Origin: Pseudomonas frederiksbergensis
GTDB taxonomy: Bacteria; Pseudomonadota; Gammaproteobacteria; Pseudomonadales; Pseudomonadaceae
Reading direction: 5' to 3'
NCBI RefSeq assembly: GCF_000802155.2
Contig: NZ_JQGJ02000002.1
Coordinates: 1 to 64,000 of the forward strand
Length of the DNA stretch: 64,000 nucleotides
Shown here: one piece after another, positions 17,465-24,825 of the stretch
Layout of the letters: every line of letters starts with the position of its first letter
Numbering within the stretch: the stretch's first letter is position 1
Notes under the pieces: model-generated
The model's database searches: none
The model's input: only the letters and a program-made list of their open reading frames with translations
What the model was told of the DNA's origin: nothing
Program-made: the position numbers and the translations under genes

Positions 17465-18388
17465 ATGAAGCGTCACTTCGAAGACTTGCAGTTAGGCAGT
17501 ATCGAACTGTTCTGCCTGGCGGCCGAGGCGGGCAGTTTCACGGCGGCGGCGCAGGTAGCGGGCGTTACCCCAGCGGCGGTGAGCCGTTCGATCTTTCGTT
17601 TGGAAGAGCGCCTCGGTTCGCGGCTGTTTGTGCGCACCACCCGCAGCATCCGCCTGACCGAGGCCGGCAGGACCTTTTTCGAGCAATGTCGTCAGGCGCT
17701 GACGCAACTGGTCGAGGCGCAACAGGAAGTCATGGGCGCGCAATCGGTGCCGTCCGGACAATTGCGCATCAGCGTGCCCACCACCTACGGCCATCACCGC
17801 ATCCTGCCGTTGCTGCCGACATTTCGCGCGCAATACCCGCAGGTCACCGTTGATGTTCACCTGAGCAACCGCAATATCGACTTTGTTGCCGAGGGCTATG
17901 ACCTGGCGATACGAGTGCGCGCCCAGCCGGATTCGTCGATGATCGCCCGGTTGCTCGAAGACGCGAAACTGGTGGTGGTCGCTTCCCCGGATTACCTGCG
18001 AAGAGTCGGCACGCCGCAAACCCTGGAAGACCTCGACCTGCATGAGTGCATCCAATTCGAACTGCCCAGCAGCGGTCGTCGTATCTCTTGGTTGTTCAAT
18101 GTCGAGGGCAAGGAGAAAGAGGTGTTCGGGCAGGGCGGGTATTGCTGCTCCGACGATGTGCTGGGCGGAGTGACGCTGGCCAAGCATGGCGCCGGGCTAT
18201 TCCAGACCTACCGATTCATTGTCGAACAGGAATTGGCGGACGGGCGATTGGTGGAAGTGCTGGCGCCGTTCGCGGGGCGCTCGCGTCCGTTTACGCTGCT
18301 GTATCCCCATGGGCGGTACGTGCCGCAGCGGGTACGGGCGTTTGTGGATTTCCTGTTGGAACACCGGCAACAGTGGGCGGCGGAGTGA
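17465..18388 (+). CDS. LysR-family transcriptional regulator
   Basis: The 307-residue protein has the N-terminal LysR helix-turn-helix (FCLAAEAGSFTAAAQVAGVTPAAVSRSIFRLEERLG, residues 16-50 in two parts around the turn) and a LysR substrate-binding domain from about residue 95. It resembles the group that regulates quinone- or dehydrogenase-type genes next to SDRs. It is divergent from the tautomerase gene, and the two copies of the interrupted palindrome at 17005 and 17441 make the SDR, the tautomerase and itself the likely targets. The inducer is not evident. Confidence 0.87.
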   Translation: MKRHFEDLQLGSIELFCLAAEAGSFTAAAQVAGVTPAAVSRSIFRLEERLGSRLFVRTTRSIRLTEAGRTFFEQCRQALTQLVEAQQEVMGAQSVPSGQLRISVPTTYGHHRILPLLPTFRAQYPQVTVDVHLSNRNIDFVAEGYDLAIRVRAQPDSSMIARLLEDAKLVVVASPDYLRRVGTPQTLEDLDLHECIQFELPSSGRRISWLFNVEGKEKEVFGQGGYCCSDDVLGGVTLAKHGAGLFQTYRFIVEQELADGRLVEVLAPFAGRSRPFTLLYPHGRYVPQRVRAFVDFLLEHRQQWAAE

Positions 18389-18417
18389 AGTAAAGACCTG
18401 CCTCGACTGGATTCCCG

Positions 18418-18443
18418 TGGCGAGGGAGCTTGCTCCCTCGCCA
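18418..18443. repeat. REP-like palindrome
   Basis: TGGCGAGGGAGC (18418-18429) is mirrored by GCTCCCTCGCCA (18432-18443) with a two-base loop. It lies between the convergent LysR and NTF2-like genes, where it could also act as a weak terminator. Confidence 0.8.
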
Positions 18444-18462
18444 ATGAGGTTCTGTCCGAGTG

Positions 18463-18894
18463 TTAGAACCGGAACGCCTGACGCCCGATCAACAGCCATT
18501 TGCCGTTCTGTTTCTGCCAGATCTGGAAATTCTCGATTTCGGTCGGGACCACTTCGGTGCCCTTGAGCGCTTGGGCGGAGAAGTGGTTGCGCACCATGGC
18601 TACGTCGCCTGAGACGGTGATTTTCTGGTTCTTCATTTCCAGGGTCTTGAACGCGCTCTTACCGGTCTCGATGTCGGCTATGAAAGCTTTCTTGTCCTGG
18701 ATATTGCCGCTGGAGTGGCCGTAGGTCAGGTTCTCGGCGGCCAAGGCCTGAAGCTGGGGAATGTCTTTGTGCAGCATGGCCTGGGTCAGGTGGTCGACTG
18801 CTTCGGCCACTTCCTTCTCGGCCGGTGCGGGGGCGGCTGCGACGTAGCCGCTGAAGAGGCAAACGAAACCGATCAGCAACGATGCTTTTTTCAT
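18463..18894 (-). CDS. Secreted NTF2-like (SnoaL/DUF4440) protein
   Basis: The 143-residue protein has a Sec signal peptide (MKKASLLIGFVCLFSGYVAAA) and a mature part of about 120 residues with the NTF2-like fold of DUF4440: a helix DHLTQAMLHKDIPQLQALAAENLTYGH broken at the family positions, the strand KITVSGDVAMVRNHF and the terminal WQKQNGKWLLIGRQAF. Proteins of this type bind small molecules or act in the periplasm; no catalytic role can be read. The ATG at 18894 was chosen for the signal peptide; the frame is open to 19047. Confidence 0.8.
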   Translation of the reverse strand: MKKASLLIGFVCLFSGYVAAAPAPAEKEVAEAVDHLTQAMLHKDIPQLQALAAENLTYGHSSGNIQDKKAFIADIETGKSAFKTLEMKNQKITVSGDVAMVRNHFSAQALKGTEVVPTEIENFQIWQKQNGKWLLIGRQAFRF

Positions 18895-18966
18895 GGGTTT
18901 TTTTCCTTGTTTTTGTAGGTATCTGGAGTTCGAGCATCTAGCTCGTCTGTCATCGTACAACTTGTC

Positions 18967-19689
18967 GTGGTGCGCGGGAATAGCCAAGTGGACGTGGGCC
19001 ATGAATATGCGGCTGACCAAATGGGCCGATACCTCAACTGGTGGCATTGGGGTTACCTGAGTTCCACGGGTGCTTGCTTTGACATCGGCATGACCGTTCG
19101 CGACGCACTGGAGCGCTATCAGTCACATCGAGACCCATTCGCGGGTAGCACCCATCCTCAAACGGCTGGCAATGGCTCGCTCATGCGACTGGCACCGGTT
19201 GTGCTGTTCTTTTATCCGGATCGCAACCGTATCCGTGAGTTCGCCGCGCTGAGTTCGCGCACGACTCACGGGGCAACGGAGGCGGTGGAGTGTTGCCAGG
19301 TGTTGGCCGATGTCATCGGTAACGCATTGAACGGTGACTCAAAGATGGACGTGTTGCGTGTGTCGTCCGAGCAACTGACCGAGGCCAAGGTAATCGCGCT
19401 CGCCCAAGGCCAGTATCAGGGAAAAGCCCGCAGTGAGGTGTCGGGCACCGGCTATTCGGTCGAGTCTCTGGAGGCGGCGTTGTGGTGTTTTTTCCATACG
19501 GACAGTTTCGCTGAAGCAGTGCTGGCCGCGACGAACCTGGGCGACGACGCTGATACCACCGCCGCCATTGTCGGGCAGTTGGCCGGGGCGTTTTATGGAG
19601 TACAGGCTATTCCCTCCGATTGGTTGCAGAAGTTGTGGATGCGACAGGAGATTGAAACCATCGCCGATGCGCTTCATCTCAAGGACTGA
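18967..19689 (+). pseudogene. ADP-ribosylglycohydrolase, N-terminal part deleted
   Basis: The 240-codon frame matches the ADP-ribosylglycohydrolase fold from RYLNWWHWGYLSSTGACFDIG onward and keeps the C-terminal metal motif GDDADTTAA. The family's N-terminal third, with the first metal motif (TDDT) and the GDALG helix, is absent; the upstream DNA belongs to the promoter of the neighbouring NTF2-like gene. About 60-80 residues are missing compared with family members. With half the metal ligands gone, hydrolysis of ADP-ribose bonds is unlikely, so this is called a remnant. It may still be translated from 18967. It would remove ADP-ribose from proteins or nucleic acids if whole. Confidence 0.75.
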
Positions 19690-19752
19690 ATTGCTTTTCG
19701 AATCCTTGCCTAGTGCGGAGTCAGTCGGTAGCGCAAGCCTCTGGCTCCGTTT

Positions 19753-20649
19753 TCACATTCCCTCCCGAACCGCCCCGCGAATCCCCTCCAGCAACATCGA
19801 AAACGCCGGGTTGTCGTTGTCCTGACGCCATACCAGATGCAGTTCGCTCTGCACCCCTTCGCCCAAGTCGATCTCACGAAACACCACCTGTCGGAACGCC
19901 ACGCTGGTCGCACAACGCGGCACCAGTGCCAGGCCCATGCCCGCGTTGACCAGCGCCAGGATGGTCAGCGAGGAGCCTAGCCATTGCACGAACTGCGGGG
20001 CGACCCGGGCCGAGCGCAGCATGCCGGTGAGCAGTTCGTTGAAGGGCGGGTAGGCGGAGTGGGCGTACATCAGGAACGGCTGTCCGTCGAGATCCTGCAC
20101 GCCGACGGTCTCGGCGTTGGCCAGCGGATGGTCCGCAGGTACCGCCAGGACAAACGGTTCGCGCACCAGGCATTCGGTGACGTAGCCGGTTTCCAGCAGG
20201 GGCGAGCGGACGATGCCCAGGTCGATACGCCGGGCGCGCAGGGCTTCGTGTTGCTGGTAGGTGTTCATTTCCGACAGGACGATTTTGACTTGTGGTTGCT
20301 TGAGCCGTGCCTCGGCGATGACCTTGGGCAAGAACTCATACACTGCGCTGCCGACGAAGCTGATGGTGACCGAGCCGATGTCGCCCTGGGCAAAACGCTT
20401 GGCGGCCTCGGCGGCCTGCTGCGCTTGTTGCAGCAGGTTCTGCGCTTCGATGAAAAACGCTCGGCCGGCGGCAGTGAGGGCAACGCTGCGGGTGCTTCGG
20501 GTGAACAGTTCGACACCCAGGTGATGCTCCAGCAATTGGATCTGTCGGCTCAAGGGCGGTTGGGTCATGTTCAGGCGTTCGGCGGCGCGACGGAAGTTGA
20601 GTTCAGTCGCCACGGTGGTGAAGCAGCGCAGTTGGGCCAGCTCAAACAT
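19753..20649 (-). CDS. LysR-family regulator of the glucarate locus
   Basis: The 298-residue protein starts MFELAQLRCFTTVATELNF and has the LysR helix-turn-helix (RRAAERLNMTQPPLSRQIQLLE) followed by a ligand-binding domain that ends near FSMLLEGIRG. It groups with CatR/BenM-like regulators by the QPPLSRQIQ helix. The long open frame up to 21006 is ignored because the family start is at 20649. It is divergent from glucarate dehydratase, and an ATTGAT-N11-ATCAAT palindrome overlaps its start codon. Control of glucarate or galactarate use is the likely role. Confidence 0.87.
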   Translation of the reverse strand: MFELAQLRCFTTVATELNFRRAAERLNMTQPPLSRQIQLLEHHLGVELFTRSTRSVALTAAGRAFFIEAQNLLQQAQQAAEAAKRFAQGDIGSVTISFVGSAVYEFLPKVIAEARLKQPQVKIVLSEMNTYQQHEALRARRIDLGIVRSPLLETGYVTECLVREPFVLAVPADHPLANAETVGVQDLDGQPFLMYAHSAYPPFNELLTGMLRSARVAPQFVQWLGSSLTILALVNAGMGLALVPRCATSVAFRQVVFREIDLGEGVQSELHLVWRQDNDNPAFSMLLEGIRGAVREGM

Positions 20650-20670
20650 TGATTCAATCCAGGTATCAAT
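20648..20670. promoter_or_regulatory. LysR-type operator between regulator and gudD
   Basis: ATTGAT (20648-20653) and ATCAAT (20665-20670) form an interrupted palindrome with an 11-base spacer, the classical T-N11-A layout. It overlaps the start codon of the LysR gene and lies 75 bases upstream of gudD. Confidence 0.6.
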
Positions 20671-20745
20671 CAAGTGCCAAGTTAGATTAGACGGTAACAA
20701 TCGACGGCGTCCATCATCGGCGCGGAAAACTTCCGGAGCCTTTGC

Positions 20746-22020
20746 ATGAAGATCAAACGCGTCACTGTGACCCCCATCGCTTTTCGCGACCCTCCATTGC
20801 TTAACGCCAGCGGCATCCATGAGCCTTTCGCGCTGCGCTCGATCATCGAGATCGAAAGCGACAATGGCTACATCGGCCTCGGTGAGAGCTACGGCGATGC
20901 GCCGGCCCTGGCGATCCAACAGCAGGTCAAGGATCAGTTGGTCGGCATGGATCCGTTCAACCTCAACCAACTGCGGACCATTGTCCAGGCCACCGTGGCG
21001 GCCCATAAGCCGGCCAGCGTTGCCGGAGCCGAGTTGGCGCCGGGTTCACACGCGAGCAAAGCCGTCAGCAATGCCTATTCGGCATTCGAGGTGGCCTGCC
21101 TGGACCTGCAGGCCCATTACCTGAACGTACCGCTGGTGGATTTGCTGGGCGGTGCGATTCGCGATGAAGTGCCATTCAGCGCCTACCTGTTTTTCAAGTA
21201 CGCCGAGCACATCGATTCGCCGTACCCGGCGGACAATTGGGGCGAAGCGCTGAACGAACAACAGATCGTCGCACAGGCGCGGCGGATGATCGAGGAATAC
21301 GGGTTCAAGAGCATCAAGCTCAAGGCCGGCACCTTCGAACCGGAGCATGAGGTGGCCTGCATCAAGGCGCTGAAGAAGGCTTTCCCTGGCTTCCCATTGC
21401 GTATCGACCCCAACGGTAATTGGTCGCTGGAAACCTCGATCCGCATGGCCGAGCTGCTCGGGGATGACCTGCAGTATTACGAAGACCCGACGCCTGGGCT
21501 GGAGGGCATGGCCGAGCTGCACAGGCGCACGGGCCTGCCACTGGCGACCAATATGGTGGTCACCGATTTCGACGAGTTGCGCCGCAGCGTGGCCCAGGAC
21601 AGCGTGCAGATTGTCCTGGCTGATCACCATTATTGGGGCGGGCTGCGCGATACCCAGGTGTTGGCGAAAATGTGCGACACCTTTGGCCTTGGCGTGTCGA
21701 TGCATTCCAATTCGCACTTGGGCATCAGCCTCATGGCCATGGCTCACGTGGCGGCGTCGGTGCCGAACCTGGATTACGCCTGCGACACCCATTACCCCTG
21801 GCAGGAGCCGGATGAAGAAGTGATCAAGGGTGGCAAGCTGCCGTTTATCGACGGCTGCGTGAAGATCACCCGGGCGCCGGGCCTGGGGCTGGAGCTGGAC
21901 CGCGATCAGTTGGGCAAGCTGCATGAGCAGTTCCTCAGCTGCGGCATTCGCCAGCGCGATGACGTGCGGCAGATGCGGCGCTACAAGCCGGATTGGAAGA
22001 CCGTTAAGCCGCGGTTCTGA
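20746..22020 (+). CDS. gudD: Glucarate dehydratase
   Basis: The 424-residue enolase-superfamily enzyme has the acid-sugar dehydratase active site: the KxK pair in SIKLKAGTF, the metal ligands in RIDPNGNW, EDPTPG and the Asn-containing TNMVVTD, and the catalytic His in MHSNSHLGIS. It removes water from D-glucarate (and L-idarate) to give 5-keto-4-deoxy-D-glucarate in the cytoplasm. It is slightly shorter than the Escherichia coli enzyme. The LysR gene is divergent and a porin follows 258 bases downstream. The second enzyme of the path, a KDG dehydratase, is not in this window. Confidence 0.85.
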   Translation: MKIKRVTVTPIAFRDPPLLNASGIHEPFALRSIIEIESDNGYIGLGESYGDAPALAIQQQVKDQLVGMDPFNLNQLRTIVQATVAAHKPASVAGAELAPGSHASKAVSNAYSAFEVACLDLQAHYLNVPLVDLLGGAIRDEVPFSAYLFFKYAEHIDSPYPADNWGEALNEQQIVAQARRMIEEYGFKSIKLKAGTFEPEHEVACIKALKKAFPGFPLRIDPNGNWSLETSIRMAELLGDDLQYYEDPTPGLEGMAELHRRTGLPLATNMVVTDFDELRRSVAQDSVQIVLADHHYWGGLRDTQVLAKMCDTFGLGVSMHSNSHLGISLMAMAHVAASVPNLDYACDTHYPWQEPDEEVIKGGKLPFIDGCVKITRAPGLGLELDRDQLGKLHEQFLSCGIRQRDDVRQMRRYKPDWKTVKPRF

Positions 22021-22278
22021 GGAGACCGCGAGGGGCCTGCGCAGCAGGCCCAAACCAGCAACTCAGTTTGACTGCCCAATGGGTTGATCCTCCTGACCCA
22101 CCCACCGGCCCACACCCAAAGTACCGCGCCCGGCGGCATCGGGGTCTTACTTCGAAACTGCCGCGCCGGGCCGGCGCTGCCAAAGCAGCCGACAATCACC
22201 TCCAAGGCAGCGTATGACGCGCCCGGGTGCCTTTCGATAATCGCCTCCGACATCCCGTCCCCTGTTGCGGAGCGCGCC

Positions 22279-23463
22279 ATGCACAACAATAAGAATACCT
22301 GCCTGCGTTTTTTGCCTGCGTTCATCGCCGGCCTCTCGACCCTCGGCTCGATGCCTTGGGCCCAAGCCGAAATCATGCTGTACGACAAGGACCAGACGAC
22401 TTTTTCCACCGACGGCTATATCAACGCTTTCTACGTCAACAGTGACGTCGACCGCGCCGGGGAACAGTTCGACCGGCGCCAGTCGCGCGTCAAGATGGGG
22501 TTCTTGCCCAACTACCTGGGCTTCAACATGGGCAAGCAGGTCGATGACCTCAAGCTCGGCGCCCGGGCCTCGTTCTGGGTGACCATCAACGACAGTGAAA
22601 CCAACGGCACCGACACCGCGATCGACGTACGGCAGTTCTACGGCACCGTTGCCAACCCGGAGTGGGGCGAGGTGCTGATCGGCAAGGACTTCGGCCTGTT
22701 CGCCCGCTCCAACATCCTGCTCGATGAGTTGCTGGCCGGTTATGGCCAGGTCAGCGACACCCTGGGCCTGGTGGACGGTGGCGGCGTGTCGTTCGGCAAT
22801 ATCGGCAGCGGTTATCCGTACCCGTTCCCGACGTCGCAGATCACCTATCGCACCCCCATCATGGACGGGTTGCGCGTGGCAGTGGGCATCATGGACCCGG
22901 TGGACACCAACGACAGCAGCGCCACCGGCAAGGCCTACCAGGAAAACCCGCGCACCGAGAGCGAAGTCACCTACCAGTTCGACCTGGGTGGGGCGAAGAT
23001 CTACAGCTGGCTGAACGGCAGCTACCAGACCTCCGACAACACCGATTCCAGCGTCGAGTCCGTCACCTCCAAAGGGCTGGGTTATGGGGTCCAGGCGAAG
23101 ATGGGCGGGCTGTCGCTCACCGGCTCCGGTTTCCAGGCCAAGGGCATCAACCCGTTCTTCACCAACAATGCCGGCGAAGCCACGTTGCGCAACGTCGACA
23201 GTACGGGCTATCTGCTGCAGGGCTCCTACAAACTGGGCAAGAATCGCCTGGCGCTGTCCTACGGCAAGACCGAGGACGACGGCAACGGCGTGGTCGGCAG
23301 CGGCGCCGACTATGAGACGCGTGGAGTCGCGCTGTTCCACGACATCAATGACAACCTCAAGCTCGTGGCCGAGTACAACCAGTTCGAAATCAACGGCCAT
23401 GACACCAGCGCGCAGGACGAAGACACCGACACCTTCGCGGTGGGGGCGGTGTTGACCTGGTAA
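22279..23463 (+). CDS. Outer-membrane porin
   Basis: The 394-residue protein has a signal peptide (an N-terminal Lys/Asn stretch, then LRFLPAFIAGLSTLGSMPWAQA) and a mature 16-strand-type porin pattern: DGYINAFYVNSDVDRA, RQFYGTVANPEWGEVLIGKDFGLF split over the constriction-loop region, and a C-terminal strand ending in Trp (AVGAVLTW), the proper barrel sorting signal. The frame can start earlier at 22084, but only the ATG at 22279, with GCGGAG upstream, gives a signal peptide. Codons 3-7 carry an AACAATAAGAA motif of the Hfq/Crc type. Uptake of glucarate-like acids is suggested by its place after gudD. Confidence 0.82.
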   Translation: MHNNKNTCLRFLPAFIAGLSTLGSMPWAQAEIMLYDKDQTTFSTDGYINAFYVNSDVDRAGEQFDRRQSRVKMGFLPNYLGFNMGKQVDDLKLGARASFWVTINDSETNGTDTAIDVRQFYGTVANPEWGEVLIGKDFGLFARSNILLDELLAGYGQVSDTLGLVDGGGVSFGNIGSGYPYPFPTSQITYRTPIMDGLRVAVGIMDPVDTNDSSATGKAYQENPRTESEVTYQFDLGGAKIYSWLNGSYQTSDNTDSSVESVTSKGLGYGVQAKMGGLSLTGSGFQAKGINPFFTNNAGEATLRNVDSTGYLLQGSYKLGKNRLALSYGKTEDDGNGVVGSGADYETRGVALFHDINDNLKLVAEYNQFEINGHDTSAQDEDTDTFAVGAVLTW

Positions 23464-23587
23464 GGACGCAGCGGCCCCGCCCCAACGGCGGTCCGGAGCA
23501 AATCCTGGGTTTTTTCGTGGCGGCCCCAACCGTGCGCATCGCGGCGGGGGGCGCCACGGTTCTCATCCCATGGAAGCGTCCACCCGC

Positions 23588-23603
23588 TACCCAAGTAGCA
23601 TTC
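23588..23603 (+). promoter_or_regulatory. Ped-island upstream motif A, copy 1
   Basis: TACCCAAGTAGCATTC lies 59 bases upstream of the FIST gene. It shares AAGYAGCATTCG with sites at 37695 and 44634, all upstream of alcohol-oxidation genes and on the plus strand. A NarL-type regulator site is the simplest reading. Confidence 0.5.
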
Positions 23604-23661
23604 GTGGGCCCGACGCGGATTCGTACACTCAAGCCTCTATCACGCACCGTCGGAGGCGCAG

Positions 23662-24825
23662 ATGCAGCAGGCCCAGAGCGAGGGTGTGGTCAGCGCCATG
23701 TCCCAGGCAACAGATGTCGAGCAAGTGGCCCAGGAACTGGCGCGACAGTTGTTGCACCCGTACCTGGGGTTCGTGCTGTTTTTCTGCTCCGCCGAATACG
23801 ATTTGCCTGGCCTGGCCAAGGCGCTGTCCCAGAGCTTCGGCGGGATTCGCCTGGTGGGCTGCACCAGCGCCGGGGAAATCACCCCGCAAGGCTATGGCCG
23901 CAATTGCGTGACAGCGGTGGGGTTCGATCACCGGCATTTTTCCATCGCTGCCGAGCTGATCGGCGAGATGGAGCACTTCTGCCTGATCGATGCCCAGCAG
24001 ATGGTCGAGCGCCTGGCGAGCGGCTGTCGCAGCAACGCCTTGGCGCCGATCAAGGGCCACAGTTTTGCCTTGACCCTGCTCGATGGCTTGTCCAGCCGCG
24101 AGGAAATGGTGCTGGCGGCGTTGAGCGCGGCACTGGGCGACATCCCGCATTTCGGCGGCTCGGCCGGAGATGACAACTACCTGACCCATACCCACGTCTA
24201 CTTCGAAGGCCAGTTCCACAGCGGCGCTGCCGTGGTGGTGCTGATCAACACCTGGTTGGAATTCGAGGTGTTCACCACCCATCACATCTTGCCCCGGCAA
24301 GAAAAACTGGTGGTCACCGGCGCCGACAGCGCCTCGCGGCGGGTCTACGAGCTCAACGCCGAGCCTGCCGCCGAGGAATACGCGCGACACATCGGCGTGC
24401 CGGTGAGCGCGCTGGATTACCGGGTCTTCGCCGCCCATCCACTGGCGGTGCGGATCAACGACCAGTACTACGTGCGCGCCATTCAGCAGGTCCACTCGGA
24501 CCTGAGCCTGAGTTTCTATTGCGCGGTCGAGAACGGCATCGTCCTCACCGCCATGAGCCCGGGGCCGTTGCTGCACAACCTGCAAAACCTGTTCGACGGG
24601 TTGCAGGCCCGCCTCGGGGATTTGCTGCTGACCCTCGGCTGCGACTGTTTCCTGCGGCGCCTGGAGCTGGAGGATCGCGATGGCCTGGAACAGATTGGCC
24701 AGTTCCTGCGGGAGCATCGGGTGATGGGGTTCAACACCTATGGAGAACAGTTCAATGGCATGCACATCAACCAGACGTTCACCGGAGTTGCCATTGCCCG
24801 CCATCGCGTCCCCGGCCATCGCTGA
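23662..24825 (+). CDS. FIST-domain sensory protein
   Basis: The 387-residue protein has an N-terminal FIST domain (GGIRLVGCTSAGEITPQGYG, residues 60-80) and a C-terminal FIST_C domain (VLTAMSPGPLLHNLQNLFDGL and the terminal FNTYGEQFNGMHINQTFTG motif). FIST domains are predicted to bind small ligands, possibly amino acids, upstream of signalling proteins. It has no signal peptide, so it is cytoplasmic. The gene's 3' end overlaps the hybrid kinase gene by 71 bases, which ties the two into one sensory unit. In Pseudomonas aeruginosa a FIST protein likewise precedes the ErcS'-type kinase. No transmembrane segment or catalytic site is seen. Confidence 0.85.
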   Translation: MQQAQSEGVVSAMSQATDVEQVAQELARQLLHPYLGFVLFFCSAEYDLPGLAKALSQSFGGIRLVGCTSAGEITPQGYGRNCVTAVGFDHRHFSIAAELIGEMEHFCLIDAQQMVERLASGCRSNALAPIKGHSFALTLLDGLSSREEMVLAALSAALGDIPHFGGSAGDDNYLTHTHVYFEGQFHSGAAVVVLINTWLEFEVFTTHHILPRQEKLVVTGADSASRRVYELNAEPAAEEYARHIGVPVSALDYRVFAAHPLAVRINDQYYVRAIQQVHSDLSLSFYCAVENGIVLTAMSPGPLLHNLQNLFDGLQARLGDLLLTLGCDCFLRRLELEDRDGLEQIGQFLREHRVMGFNTYGEQFNGMHINQTFTGVAIARHRVPGHR

